Source: Neoaquamicrobium sediminum
GTDB taxonomy: Bacteria; Pseudomonadota; Alphaproteobacteria; Rhizobiales; Rhizobiaceae
Length of the DNA: 64,000 nt
NCBI RefSeq assembly: GCF_013240295.1
Contig: NZ_JABETK010000001.1
Span: 2,285,207 to 2,349,206, forward strand
Direction of reading: 5' to 3'
The first letter of the stretch is position 1, and each line of letters opens with the position of its first letter. This document shows, piece after piece, positions 8,173 to 17,323 of this stretch. The notes beneath the pieces are model-generated. The model did not search any database, was not told where the DNA came from, and was given only the letters and a program-made list of their open reading frames with translations. Made by a program: the position numbers and the translations under genes.

Positions 8173-10457
8173 TTCTGATCGACTCCATGGAAACGGGCCA
8201 GGTGATCTTCGGCCGCTTGCCGTCTTTCGGCCATCCTGGCTGCCAGCACTGTTCCCGGGCACATGAGGCAAGCGCTATTGGCGCTTTCTATCACCTTTTC
8301 CCAGTATCTCCTGTTCTCGGCCAACTGCACATTGTGCGGGCATCCGGCGCAGATCAGATCTTCAGCGTACCGTAAATCGGGACCTTGGCGTCGTTGTGCC
8401 TCCGGATTCTTTCTTCGGGCCGCAATCACACAGCCCGCCACGCTGAGGTCCTTTTCCGAGTTACCACACGCGCAATAGGAATGGCCCTGGCCATTCGGTT
8501 CCAGACTTTGCGCCCCCGCAAACTCAATGAGCAGTCGATCGAATGTCGGCCCGTCTGCACCGTAGTCGCCGACCTCGGCGCGTGCTTGCCAATCAGCCTT
8601 GAGACGTTGAAGGTCGTTCAGGATCCTTGTCCCGGCCCTGCCGCTGAGTTGCTCATGACCATCGAGTGCCCGACGATAGATCTCGAGACGGAAGTCGAGG
8701 CCGACCTCCTCGAATGTTCGCAGCCTCAGGTCTTCGCGTGCAAGCGCACGCCTGGCCTGTTCAAGGTCTGCTCGGGCATGGTCGACAAGCTTGAAGAAAC
8801 CTCCGAACCGCGCTTCGGTGATGTACGAACGGGTGCTGTCCGGATCATAGTGGCAAAGATATTGGGATAGGGCGGTCAGCGAGCGGTCCCGATACCGATA
8901 ATAATAGACGACCGCGAAAAACCGACGGAACTGGTGTGGAGCGAAGGACCAATAAGTGCCGTCGGGAAGCGCAGGCACCTTCATCTCCTCGGCAAAGGCC
9001 AGCAAGCCGCGGCTGATGTTGGGGGTCTGGACCGACGGGGCCCTGGCGAATGGGTTGTGTAACTGTAGCAGCCACCGTGATCCGGATTCCTTGCGTGCGG
9101 TTGCACTCAGCCACATCAATATCTCCACGGCTTTTGCTACCGCCGCCGGGGCCGGAATCCGCTCCCGACCGCGGACGCTTTTGGCGATGAAGGTCTTGAG
9201 CCAAAGCTCACCGCCATCATCCTCCAGGCAATCATCTCGTAAGCTGAGAATTTCCTCGATCCTTCTTGCCGAGAAGGCCGCGATGACGATCACGCACGCA
9301 GTGGGAAGCAGGCGCAGGAAGATATGGTGGAGGCTGGTCGTGACATTGTTGATAGCCGCGCCATCGAAATGGCCGATGCTGGGAATGCCCAGTGCTCCAT
9401 CCTCGCGCACATGCTTGAGCGCCGGACTGTTCCAGATGTCGTGGACCAGTTTTGCACGACGCCATTTGCCAGGCTCGTTCCTGAACCCTCGCTCGGCATG
9501 ACGGACGTCATCGACAAGTGTCTTCAGATCGTCGGCGTAAAACAATACCCATCGAAGTGCGCGATCAATGAGAAAACAGGTTTGGGTTGCCGGCGCGGTC
9601 GGGGTTTTGGAAAGCGGTGCACCGAGCTTCCTGGCTAACCGGGCGGAGTCGATCCTTCTGTTGAATGGTCTATATCCAATCGGATCATGTGTGAGTTCTT
9701 CCTGGAGGCGGCCAAGTCGTTCCCAAACGCGCATATAGCGATCTAAGGATTGCCCACAGAATGTCTGATCTCTCTTGCGATTGTTTACCCGGTTATGAAG
9801 ACAGGGGGTGATTTTGAGGCCGTTCTCAACGGCCCAATCAGCAAAAATCTTCGCCGCATTGTCCGATAGCTGTTTGCTATATTCGAAACCGGCCAGCCTG
9901 CTGGCCGCTTCGACGGAGAAAGTATTCGGGTCACTTTGTTGAACAGGCGGAGCGCGGCCGGCATGACGACATCTTTTAACGGCTTCTCGCGCCGCAGCTT
10001 CAGATCGGATCAGTCCTTCCATGCCGGCGTGCTTCAGGCTGTCGCAAAACTCCTCGAACCAGGCCTGTGTCAGATCCGACATGCCAGGAAGCCCACACGC
10101 GGTGCGCCAACGAAGGAATGCAACGAACCCCGCATATTCCTCCCGGATGGTCGAGGCAGAGCGGACCCAGGCATTCGGCCCGGTAAGCGCGTAATAGACG
10201 TATTTCTTGGCGGTAAGGAGATCTCGCCATTCGGCGTAGTCCGTCAGGCGTCGGTCTGGTGCGATCAAGATGTCGAACCGGATCGTCGTGCTCGCGTGCC
10301 GGCGTATCGTCGGGTTGTCGAGCTCAACCAACCAGGCATTATCCTCGAGAGTGCCGTCCTTGAGCCAGAGCGGCCTCGGGTTTTGCAGGAACTCGCAAAA
10401 GGCGGCAGCACCTGCCTCGCGGGCGTGTCGTGGCGGTTGATGGACCCGGCTCACCAT
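8169..10457 (-). CDS. Large tyrosine recombinase, 762 aa (second gene of the element)
   Basis: The catalytic domain starts near residue 400: AFSARRIEEILSLRDD holds Arg-I, IAKSVRGRERIP the probable Lys, PHQFRRFFAVVYYYRY the His-x-x-Arg box, and LSQYLCHYDPDSTRSYI the second His and the Tyr. The C-terminal 150 residues add a long helical region and a cysteine cluster (CACGNSEKD...CVIA...CAGCP), which looks like a zinc-binding appendage. Such appendages are absent from small phage integrases and seen in the large recombinases of multi-integrase islands. The gene overlaps its upstream neighbour by 7 bases and its downstream neighbour by 4, so all four genes are coupled. Confidence 0.85.
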   Translation of the reverse strand: MVSRVHQPPRHAREAGAAAFCEFLQNPRPLWLKDGTLEDNAWLVELDNPTIRRHASTTIRFDILIAPDRRLTDYAEWRDLLTAKKYVYYALTGPNAWVRSASTIREEYAGFVAFLRWRTACGLPGMSDLTQAWFEEFCDSLKHAGMEGLIRSEAAAREAVKRCRHAGRAPPVQQSDPNTFSVEAASRLAGFEYSKQLSDNAAKIFADWAVENGLKITPCLHNRVNNRKRDQTFCGQSLDRYMRVWERLGRLQEELTHDPIGYRPFNRRIDSARLARKLGAPLSKTPTAPATQTCFLIDRALRWVLFYADDLKTLVDDVRHAERGFRNEPGKWRRAKLVHDIWNSPALKHVREDGALGIPSIGHFDGAAINNVTTSLHHIFLRLLPTACVIVIAAFSARRIEEILSLRDDCLEDDGGELWLKTFIAKSVRGRERIPAPAAVAKAVEILMWLSATARKESGSRWLLQLHNPFARAPSVQTPNISRGLLAFAEEMKVPALPDGTYWSFAPHQFRRFFAVVYYYRYRDRSLTALSQYLCHYDPDSTRSYITEARFGGFFKLVDHARADLEQARRALAREDLRLRTFEEVGLDFRLEIYRRALDGHEQLSGRAGTRILNDLQRLKADWQARAEVGDYGADGPTFDRLLIEFAGAQSLEPNGQGHSYCACGNSEKDLSVAGCVIAARRKNPEAQRRQGPDLRYAEDLICAGCPHNVQLAENRRYWEKVIESANSACLMCPGTVLAARMAERRQAAEDHLARFHGVDQK

Positions 10458-12457
10458 AACTCGATGGCCCGCACAGTGCCCGCCGTCAGGCCGGCATCGA
10501 CTTCGGCCTCCATCATCCTGAGAGCGCGACGGTGATGGGAGGACCGCAACCGATCAAGAATGACTTCGCAGAGAGCCTGGAAATTCAGCCAGACCTCGGC
10601 CCATCTTGCAGGATTGTTCGCCTTGAACGCTTCCTCCTGCCGGCCAAGAGATCGTTGGAAAAGGACAAGCGCCCGGATGCTATCGTTGCTCGGCCGGAAC
10701 TGCCGGAAATGACAAGTCGCGCATTTGTCGATGGCCATGCAGGGTCCTGTATCCTCGTTGTTGGACGTCTTGGGGGCCGTGCAGAGAAAGCCCAGGCCCG
10801 TGGTTCTGGCGTGGTCCAAGGCGCTCTCGTGCGTCATCGATGTTCCAAGGGTATCGGCCGCTCCTTCGATGGGTTCGATGAGGCCCGCTTCTAATGCGGC
10901 TAGGAATGTCCGCATTTTTGAGGCAAGAAGGGCTTTGAACCACGGACGGCTCAGATACCGCATGGTGGTGGCTGAGTTCTTGTGCTGAGCCAATCGCGCC
11001 GCGACCGTATGTTCGAAATTGGCGCGCGCCGCTTCCAGTTGAAGGACCGTGGGCCGGATCATCTGGCGACGTAGCGGTAGCCGGCCAATGACGGGGTGCT
11101 CGAAATTCTCGGCCAGCATCGCCTGCCAGTGGTGATCGATGGCAGCGGTTGTCATCGGACCGATACGGTTGCGGTCGGATTTATATCCAGGCACGATCCA
11201 GAGCTTATCGGCAGTGGGCAATTCGAGGTATCGGGCCGTTGCCCGAATGCGCTCCGACAGCTTCTGCCAGGCGCGGATCGCTTCGGCACCGCTGAGATCG
11301 CCGTCGTTGTGGCGGACGTCAATGTCGGCGCCTTCCCAAAGGGTGCCTTCCTGGATTTCGCCACGGGCGCGCAATTTTGCCGCGGCGACGGTGATGATCC
11401 GGACTTTGCCCCGGTGAATATCACCGATGAAGGGATCTGCGGCGAGCCGGTCACAGGTCGATACATTGAATGCGGTGTCGATCATGACGATGGTTTGCGC
11501 AGCGAGCAGCAACCGAACGTTGCCCTCAACGTGACTGACGGCTTCCGTCCAGCCACCGAGCGCCGTGCCATGGCAGCCCAGCATCGTATTCTTCCAGTCG
11601 TTGAAACTCCGTCGATGCGGTTCCGCCAGCGCGAGATAGCGCACCATGATGGCCATGCCTCGCTGTCTGGCATTGGCACGATTCTCGTCGGAGAGCGTGG
11701 CTCTTCGGACGTGAAGCGCGCTCAAATCCTGGAGGAGGTCCTCTGGTGTCCGCGGTGTCGGTAGATCCCGCGCTGCTGTGAAAGCCTGACCAGTTTCCCA
11801 CTTGGCTATTCCGGCGCGCAGAGTACGCACGCAGATTGCCCGCAGCGCATAAAGTCGTTCATCGTTGAGACGGATGACTTCGCGCCAGTCGAGCTGGTCG
11901 TATTTCGGTCGTACCCACCCTTGTAGATCCGTCGGCAGTTCGACCTTGTTGAGTTCGCCGAATGATGGAATGTTCCGTCCCGTCAGTTGCCCCCGGGCAA
12001 CGGGTGTAAATCTACCGGGATCGCTCCAGAGGCCGGCGCGGGACAGCCGCCGCAGGCAACTGACAACGGCTTCGAGGAGAGCTTTCCTGGAAAGCAGGTT
12101 GGTGTTGTTGATGATTTCGAAGCACTCGATGTCGCGTAACCGTGACGCCCAAGCCTCGCCCACCTCGTACATGAGCATTTTCGTCAAGCGCTCTGACCGC
12201 CCGAGCTGGATCGAATTGAAGAATAGGGCCTCTGCAGATTCTGCGCATATTTCGGCCCTCAGAGCCACCCAGCGGAGAAAGCGGACGAACGCCCGAAAAT
12301 AACCCGCAGTTGTCGACGCGGTACAGCCGATGAATTGCTGCTCCCACGCAGACGCGAGGCGCTTGGCCGCCGCGGTGCCATAGAGCGGAACCACCACGGC
12401 GAAATCGAAAATCCTGCCGTCGACCTTGACTTCGAAGCTGTCCAACGTACCCTCCAA
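10451..12457 (-). CDS. Tyrosine-recombinase-fold protein, 668 aa, with degenerate active site (first gene of the element)
   Basis: The C-terminal part ends with MIRPTVLQLEAARANFEHTV...LAQHKNSATTMRYLSRP, which aligns with boxes II and III of tyrosine recombinases. Ile replaces the box II His (IRPT instead of HxxR) and no clear Arg-I box is seen in the region where it belongs (DTAFNVSTCDRLAADPF). The later His and Tyr are present. A cysteine motif follows (GPCMAIDKCATCHFRQ), a probable zinc site. It may therefore be a structural or DNA-binding partner rather than a cleaving enzyme, as described for non-catalytic recombinase-fold proteins in SE elements. It is the first gene transcribed, starting about 100 bp inside the right end of the element. 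Confidence 0.8.
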   Translation of the reverse strand: MEGTLDSFEVKVDGRIFDFAVVVPLYGTAAAKRLASAWEQQFIGCTASTTAGYFRAFVRFLRWVALRAEICAESAEALFFNSIQLGRSERLTKMLMYEVGEAWASRLRDIECFEIINNTNLLSRKALLEAVVSCLRRLSRAGLWSDPGRFTPVARGQLTGRNIPSFGELNKVELPTDLQGWVRPKYDQLDWREVIRLNDERLYALRAICVRTLRAGIAKWETGQAFTAARDLPTPRTPEDLLQDLSALHVRRATLSDENRANARQRGMAIMVRYLALAEPHRRSFNDWKNTMLGCHGTALGGWTEAVSHVEGNVRLLLAAQTIVMIDTAFNVSTCDRLAADPFIGDIHRGKVRIITVAAAKLRARGEIQEGTLWEGADIDVRHNDGDLSGAEAIRAWQKLSERIRATARYLELPTADKLWIVPGYKSDRNRIGPMTTAAIDHHWQAMLAENFEHPVIGRLPLRRQMIRPTVLQLEAARANFEHTVAARLAQHKNSATTMRYLSRPWFKALLASKMRTFLAALEAGLIEPIEGAADTLGTSMTHESALDHARTTGLGFLCTAPKTSNNEDTGPCMAIDKCATCHFRQFRPSNDSIRALVLFQRSLGRQEEAFKANNPARWAEVWLNFQALCEVILDRLRSSHHRRALRMMEAEVDAGLTAGTVRAIELW

Positions 12458-12554
12458 TCAAGCCTGTGAGGATACATATCGAGTCGAGCAGATTCGCTAA
12501 GCGGCTGTGTTGATAGCGAAAATCTGATTCGATATCGATCGCAAAACGCCAAAA

Positions 12555-12561
12555 ATCTGCT
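12555..12561. repeat. Right copy of the 7-bp ATCTGCT junction repeat
   Basis: Matches 6268-6274. Immediately downstream the helicase resumes with GAGCCGGGCTGG (EPGW). AAAATCTG, which includes the start of this repeat, also occurs 33 bp upstream at 12519-12526, so a second recombinase-binding copy inside the end is possible. Confidence 0.75.
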
Positions 12562-13903
12562 GGAGCCGGGCTGGAAAGCTGACGCCGCGATCCAGGGCCT
12601 GGGGCGCACCAACCGCACCAATCAGGCACAGCCGCCGCTCTTCCGGCCGGTCGCCACTGACGTGAAGGCGGAGAAACGCTTTCTCTCCACGATCGCCCGC
12701 CGCCTCGATACCCTGGGCGCCATCACGCGCGGCCAGCGCCAGACCGGCGGTCAGGGCCTGTTCCGCGCCGAGGACAATCTCGAAAGCGCCTATGCGCGCG
12801 CCGCGCTGCGACGGCTCTATCTCCTGATCGTCGCGGGCAAGGTCCAGGGTTGTTCGCTCCAGACCTTCGAGGAGTCGACCGGCCTCAAGCTCACCGACGC
12901 CAATGGCATCAAGGACGAGCTGCCGCCGATCACCACCTTTTTGAACCGGCTCCTGGCGCTCACCATCGATCTGCAGAACATCCTGTTCGCGCGTTTCGAG
13001 CAGCTTCTCGCGGCGCGGATCGAAGGCGCAATCGCCAGCGGCACCTATGACGTTGGACTGGAGACGCTGCGCGCCGAACGCTTCACCGTTCTCGATCGCC
13101 AGGCCATCCACACCCATGCCGCGACGGGCGCGGTGACGACGCTGCTGACCATTGCCCAGCGCGAGCGCAACCGCCCGGTCACGCTCGATGACGCGCTCGA
13201 CCATCTGGCCGATCCGCGCGCCGCGTCGCTGGTCAACGAGCGCTCCGGGCGCGCGGCGGTGCGCGTACCCACCACCAGCCTCATCAATGATGACGGCTCG
13301 GTCGAACGGCGTGTGCGGCTGATCCAGCCGATGGAGACGACCAATGTGCCCGTTGCGATGATGGGCGATACCCATTGGGTGGAGGCAGATCGCGCCACGT
13401 TCACCAAAGCCTGGGAGGCGGAGGTCGCTTCGGTGCCCGAGTTCACCGACAGCACCATCCACATGGTCGCCGGCCTCCTGTTGCCGATCTGGAAGCGCCT
13501 GCCGAACGAGTCGACGCGCGTCTACCGGCTGCAGACCGACACCGGCGAGCGGATCATCGGCCGGCGTGTCTCGCCCGCCTGGGCCGCGACCGCCACCACA
13601 ACCGGTACGACGGCGCTCGCCCCGGACGATGCCTTCGCCGCGCTGATGGACGGCCGCACGATCCTCGACCTCGTCGAGGGACTGCAACTTCGCCGCGCCC
13701 GCGTCATGGGCGCGAACCGCATCGAGCTCACCGGCTTCACCGACACCATGCGCGACCGCCTCAAGACCTACGGCCTGTTCGGCGAGATCATCTCCTGGAA
13801 GCTGCGCCTGTTCGTTCCGACCGACATCTCCGGCACCGCGATCCTTGCCAGGCTTCTGGAGCGCTTTCCGATCGAGCGCGTCGCCGAGCGGGAGGCTGCA
13901 TGA
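12562..13903 (+). pseudogene. 3' part of the interrupted strawberry-notch methylase-helicase
   Basis: This codes for residues about 998-1444 of the split gene and rejoins 3282-6274 in frame when the insertion is removed. It begins EPGWKADAAIQGLGRTNRTN, the characteristic strawberry-notch C-terminal segment (helicase motif VI-like Q-x-x-GR-x-x-R), and continues KAEKRFLSTIARRLDTLGAITRGQ. The rest (ERVTV-like linker, then a mixed alpha/beta tail ending FPIERVAEREAA) is family-typical and intact. A GTG at 12662 could allow translation of a 413-residue fragment, but there is no good evidence that it is used. The stop overlaps the ATG of the Toprim gene (ATGATG at 13900). Confidence 0.88.
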
Positions 13904-14967
13904 TGACCCGCGACGCATCCGAACTCGCACACCGTCTCGGCCAGCAGGCCGAGGCCGTGTGCCGCGAATACCTGTCTGCCGGACGGCGCGAGGGCCGCTA
14001 CTGGATGGTCGGCGACGTTCGCAATACGCCAGGGCGCTCGATGTTTGTGCGCCTCGTCGGTCCGGGATCCGGCAAGGGCGCGGTGGGCAAATGGACCGAT
14101 GCCGCCACCGGCGAGCATGGCGATCTTCTAGACGTCATTCGCGAGAGCTGCGGCCTTGTCGAATTCAAGGACGTTGCCGACGAAGCACGGCGCTTCCTCG
14201 CTCTGCCACATGCGGTACCGGAACCGGCATCATCATATCGACGGAAGACGCCCGTACCGACGGGTTCGCCACTCGCAGCGAAGCGGCTGTTTTCGATGGC
14301 TCGGCCGATCACGGGCACACTTGCTGAATCGTATTTCCGTAATCGCGGCATTACGGCTTTGCACGGAACCGAAGCGTTGCGATTCCATCCGCGCTGCTAT
14401 TACCGGTCCGACGAGCATGCGCCGACGGAGATCTGGCCGGCACTGATCGCCTCCGTCACCGATCTCGATGGACACCAGACGGGCGCACATCGTACCTGGC
14501 TCGATCCGAACGGGTTTAGCGAGGCGAGGCTCGGCAAGGCGCCGATCGACACGCCGCGACGGGCAATGGGCGACCTCCTCGGCAATGCGGTGCGCTTCGG
14601 CGGGGCGGGCGAGATCATGGCCGCCGGCGAAGGCATCGAGACAATGCTGTCGCTACGATGCGTCCTGCCCGACATGCCGATGGCGGCCGCGCTCTCCGCA
14701 GCCCATCTCGCCGCCATCCTGTTTCCGGACACGCTACGCCGGCTCTACATCGTGCGCGACGACGATCCGGCGGGCGACGGCGCGCGGGATACCCTCGTCC
14801 AACGGGCAGATGCGCTCGGCATCGAGGCACGGCCGCTCTCACCGATGCTGGGCGATCTCAACGAGGATCTGCGCATGCGCGGGCTGGATGCGCTCACGGC
14901 ATCGGTTCGGGTCCAACTCGCCCCGCAGGATGTCGCACGCTTTCTGAAGACCGCTCAGTTGGCCTGA
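13900..14967 (+). CDS. Toprim-domain primase-like protein (DUF7146/Toprim type), 355 aa
   Basis: The N-terminal 110 residues (GRYWMVGDVRNTPGRSMFVRLVGP...GKWTDAATGEHGDLLDVI) resemble the zinc-less primase-associated domain seen in plasmid Toprim proteins. Residues about 235-330 are a Toprim domain: the AAGEGIET motif supplies the conserved Glu, and IVRDDDPAGDGARD supplies the DxD acidic pair. Proteins of this type are found beside strawberry-notch helicases in ICE/plasmid backbones and probably prime replication of the transferred strand. The start is coupled to the helicase stop by ATGA; a second ATG follows immediately at 13903. It ends 323 bases before the next gene. Confidence 0.85.
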   Translation: MMTRDASELAHRLGQQAEAVCREYLSAGRREGRYWMVGDVRNTPGRSMFVRLVGPGSGKGAVGKWTDAATGEHGDLLDVIRESCGLVEFKDVADEARRFLALPHAVPEPASSYRRKTPVPTGSPLAAKRLFSMARPITGTLAESYFRNRGITALHGTEALRFHPRCYYRSDEHAPTEIWPALIASVTDLDGHQTGAHRTWLDPNGFSEARLGKAPIDTPRRAMGDLLGNAVRFGGAGEIMAAGEGIETMLSLRCVLPDMPMAAALSAAHLAAILFPDTLRRLYIVRDDDPAGDGARDTLVQRADALGIEARPLSPMLGDLNEDLRMRGLDALTASVRVQLAPQDVARFLKTAQLA

Positions 14968-15290
14968 ACAGGAAACGGCGTGGCGGGGCCGGTGTCGCCG
15001 CCGTCACGCGCGGGCTCTCCCATCGATGTCGCAGAGGGCCGCGCCCCGGCCTTCTTCAGAGGGCGACCGGACGGCAGGCGGGCCGGTCCGGCAACGGCTG
15101 CGGCCGACGATTTTCCGGCGCGGCCTCTCGGCCGCTTTCCATCGCGAGGCAAAATCGCCGGCCTCCGCCATCCTCCGCTCACGCTCCGGCCCGTCCGCTG
15201 CCGCTCCCGGGTGCAGGACCGGACCGCCCGCCGTCTTCCGGCGCCATGAAGGCCGCGGCGGGCGCGGCCAACCGACAAGGGAGCATCACC
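14968..15290 (+). promoter_or_regulatory. Leader of the DUF2493 gene sharing a 24-base motif with the DUF736 leader
   Basis: No convincing gene is seen. The region contains CGCCATCCTCCGCTCACGCT (15166-15185, with CCGG following). The same motif lies at 17784-17807 upstream of the DUF736 gene, with 22 of 24 positions identical, and in both cases an upstream GCGAG(G/A)CAA segment is shared. The ATG of DUF2493 lies 100-125 bases further down. A shared regulator site or a retained structured leader is possible. Confidence 0.45.
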
Positions 15291-16214
15291 ATGGCACATG
15301 AAGACGACGATATCTTCGAGCCGCACCACCAAGCCTCTCCGACCGAGCATGCACTGAGCGAACTGCAGCTCTACGGCTACCGCCACGACGGGCACGGCCC
15401 GGACCCGCGCCTCGTCCCGGAGGACAACGTTATCGCAGGCGCTGTCTCCGACATCTTCGACGCCCTCATCGCAACCATGGCTGACACGGCACTCGATGGC
15501 GAACTCGACGATCTGCTCTGGTCGACCGTCAACATGTTCCACCGTGCCGCCGACCGGATTGAGCGCAAGCTCGACGACAACGAACAGGCGCAGAAGCGCG
15601 GGCAGCGCGAACAGGACGGCTCCGAAATCAAGGCGGTCGAACTGGAACGCCTCATCGAGACCGGACAAGGCCTAATCCAACGCCGCGACAGTCTGGAAGT
15701 TTTCCGCGACAGCGCCGCCGAACTGTATCTGCGCACGACCGGCTCCCCCTGGTCGCCACGCACCGGCTCGCAGGTGAACCATCGTGCACTGACGTCGGCG
15801 ATGATCGACAGTCGCGATTTCATCGCCGAGCGCAAACGGGCCAAGCGTGAAGTGCTGTTGCCCGCAGGGCCGAAGGTCGCTGTTTCAGGTGGAGCCGACT
15901 TCAATGATCACAAGCTGATCTGGGACAAGCTCGACCAGGTCCGTGCCAAGCATCCCGACATGGTACTGATGCACGGTAAATCGCCGAAAGGCGCCGAGAA
16001 GATTGCCGCCCGGTGGGCCGATCACCGCAATGTCACCCAGATTGGTTTCGCGCCGGACTGGACGAAGCACGGCCGCGCCGCACCGTTCAAGCGCAATGAC
16101 CAAATGCTTGACGTCCTGCCGATCGGGGTCATGGTCTTCCCTGGCACTGGCATTCAGGAGAACCTCGCCGACAAGGCCCGCAAGCTCGGCATTCCGGTTT
16201 GGTGGTTCGGATGA
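15291..16214 (+). CDS. DUF2493-family (YspA/SLOG-like) protein, 307 aa
   Basis: The C-terminal 120 residues carry the DUF2493 core: KVAVSGGADFNDHKLIWDKLDQ, PDMVLMHGKSPKGAEKIAARWA and VMVFPGTGIQENLADKARKLGIPVWWF. The GG(x)DF and HG...G(x)E elements form the nucleotide-binding SLOG/Rossmannoid fold. The N-terminal 180 residues are helical and acidic and have no recognised domain. The family is a hallmark of alphaproteobacterial ICE and plasmid backbones, but its biochemical role is unknown; SLOG relatives bind nucleotide-derived ligands. The ATG at 15291 follows AAGGGAG. Longer in-frame sequence upstream overlaps the previous gene and is not protein-like. Confidence 0.85.
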   Translation: MAHEDDDIFEPHHQASPTEHALSELQLYGYRHDGHGPDPRLVPEDNVIAGAVSDIFDALIATMADTALDGELDDLLWSTVNMFHRAADRIERKLDDNEQAQKRGQREQDGSEIKAVELERLIETGQGLIQRRDSLEVFRDSAAELYLRTTGSPWSPRTGSQVNHRALTSAMIDSRDFIAERKRAKREVLLPAGPKVAVSGGADFNDHKLIWDKLDQVRAKHPDMVLMHGKSPKGAEKIAARWADHRNVTQIGFAPDWTKHGRAAPFKRNDQMLDVLPIGVMVFPGTGIQENLADKARKLGIPVWWFG

Positions 16215-16320
16215 TTCGTGGCCTATGCACGCTTGGCGGACAAATTTGCCAATACTTGCATTCGAAATCGAAGACTCCGTCTGTTTGTCTGATATGTTCC
16301 TACTTTTTCACTGAGCGGAA

Positions 16321-16710
16321 ATGCGGATGCACAGTACAAATTATCATGACACCCTCATTACCGTATCGGCGGATTGTCCCGTGACGGCGGCATCACCTCC
16401 GGCGAAACCTGGAACAATTGCGGGACGCCAATTCGCCCTGCTGAACGCTGCTCCTTACGAGATGACTTCGGATGAATTGCTTCTCGCTGTTGAGAACGAG
16501 CGCAAGGGTCCGGTGAGCGCTGCCACGTTCTTCTCAACGCCAAAGGCTTGCCTCCGCGCCTCGCCACTGGTGAAGAAGCATGGCTATGGCCTGCATCACG
16601 ACCGGGACGGAAGGATTGCACTAGTCCCGATGGAAAGCGAAGAATACGCACGACTCTTGGCAGCAACTTCAGTAGAAAAACTCGCCGGAATGCGCAGTTC
16701 GCGAGCCTGA
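16321..16710 (+). CDS. DUF6157-family protein, 129 aa
   Basis: The product STNYHDTLITVSADCPV...TIAGRQFALLNAAPYEMTSDELLL...FFSTPKACLRASPLVKKHGYGLHHDRDGRIALV matches the DUF6157 family over its whole length: conserved N-x-x-DT-x-I, CPV, PY-x-x-TSD, CLRASPL and GxHHD motifs. This small cytosolic family is found across many bacterial phyla and has no known function. Here it stands alone, 106 bases after the DUF2493 gene. It may be a cargo gene carried with the backbone. Its base composition is somewhat lower in GC than its neighbours. Confidence 0.75.
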   Translation: MRMHSTNYHDTLITVSADCPVTAASPPAKPGTIAGRQFALLNAAPYEMTSDELLLAVENERKGPVSAATFFSTPKACLRASPLVKKHGYGLHHDRDGRIALVPMESEEYARLLAATSVEKLAGMRSSRA

Positions 16711-16885
16711 CATCGCGCGGGGACGATCAGAGCTTCCGACTATCCCAGAGCATGCGGATGCTGGCCTCACGATCTGAGCAGACCTTCCTCTCGCAGCTCA
16801 ACAGCGAGCGTGGTATTATTCTGAGTTGTGCCATGGTGGTGGTGGAGGCGCGACCGTTTGAATCTCATCTTACGGAGACGCCACC

Positions 16886-17323
16886 ATGATTATTGCGATT
16901 CTCGGATCCATCGCTGCAATCGGCGCCATCTGCTGGCTGCTGTTCACGCTCGCCACCTATGCCTTGCCTGCGCTCGGTGGCGTGGCGGCCGGAATGTGGG
17001 CCTATCAGACCGGCGCAGGCCTGCCCGGCAGCGTCCTTGTCGGACTCGTCGGTGCGGCCCTTGTGTTCGGCATCGGGCAATACCTCATCCTGTTCGCCCG
17101 GCCCGTGTGGCTGAAACTCGCCACCGCGCTCGCCTTCGTCGCGCCGGCGGCGATTGCCGGCTTCCACGCCACCCACGGCATCGTCAAACATCTCATGCCA
17201 TCGGAGACCTGGCAGACCATCTTCTCCGTGATCGGCGCGGTGGCGGTCGGGATCACAGCCTTCGTTCGCGTGACCTCCATGGCCTCGACCGGACCTGGCG
17301 GGCAGACTGCGGCCAGCGTCTGA
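16886..17323 (+). CDS. Small integral membrane protein, 145 aa, about four TM helices
   Basis: Four hydrophobic segments are visible: residues about 2-45 (two helices, rich in Ala/Gly), 53-72, 80-97 and 110-128. The C-terminus is short and polar. I do not recognise a named family; similar small Ala/Gly-rich membrane proteins occur between DUF2493 and DUF736 genes in these elements. The start at 16886 (ATGATTATTGC) follows ACGGAGACG. Function is unknown, and a role in the mating-pore or entry-exclusion setting is only a guess from context. Confidence 0.65.
   Translation: MIIAILGSIAAIGAICWLLFTLATYALPALGGVAAGMWAYQTGAGLPGSVLVGLVGAALVFGIGQYLILFARPVWLKLATALAFVAPAAIAGFHATHGIVKHLMPSETWQTIFSVIGAVAVGITAFVRVTSMASTGPGGQTAASV

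Larger units (their letters stand above)
6275..12561 (-). mobile_element. Cargo-free four-gene tyrosine-recombinase element (GInt- or SE-like) inserted in the helicase gene
   Basis: Boundaries are set by the 7-bp ATCTGCT repeat and by exact in-frame restoration of the split helicase. The element is 6287 bp including one repeat copy. Its ends carry imperfect inverted repeats: TTTTGACGTATTCC at 6274-6287 and, on the other strand, TTTTGGCGTTTTGC (12541-12554), 11 of 14 matching. It carries four coupled genes on the minus strand (668, 762, 147 and 417 aa) and nothing else. From memory, three large recombinases plus one small protein fit the GInt islands (ginABCD) or the strand-biased circularising SE elements. 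The gene sizes and order do not fit RIT trios or Tn554. It may be a minimal, cargo-free member. Confidence 0.8.

Noticed and set aside
6479..12457. RIT (recombinase-in-trio) element or Tn554
   Set aside because: There are four genes, two of them more than 650 aa, and one is a coiled-coil protein; RIT recombinases are shorter and Tn554 has another order and size set.
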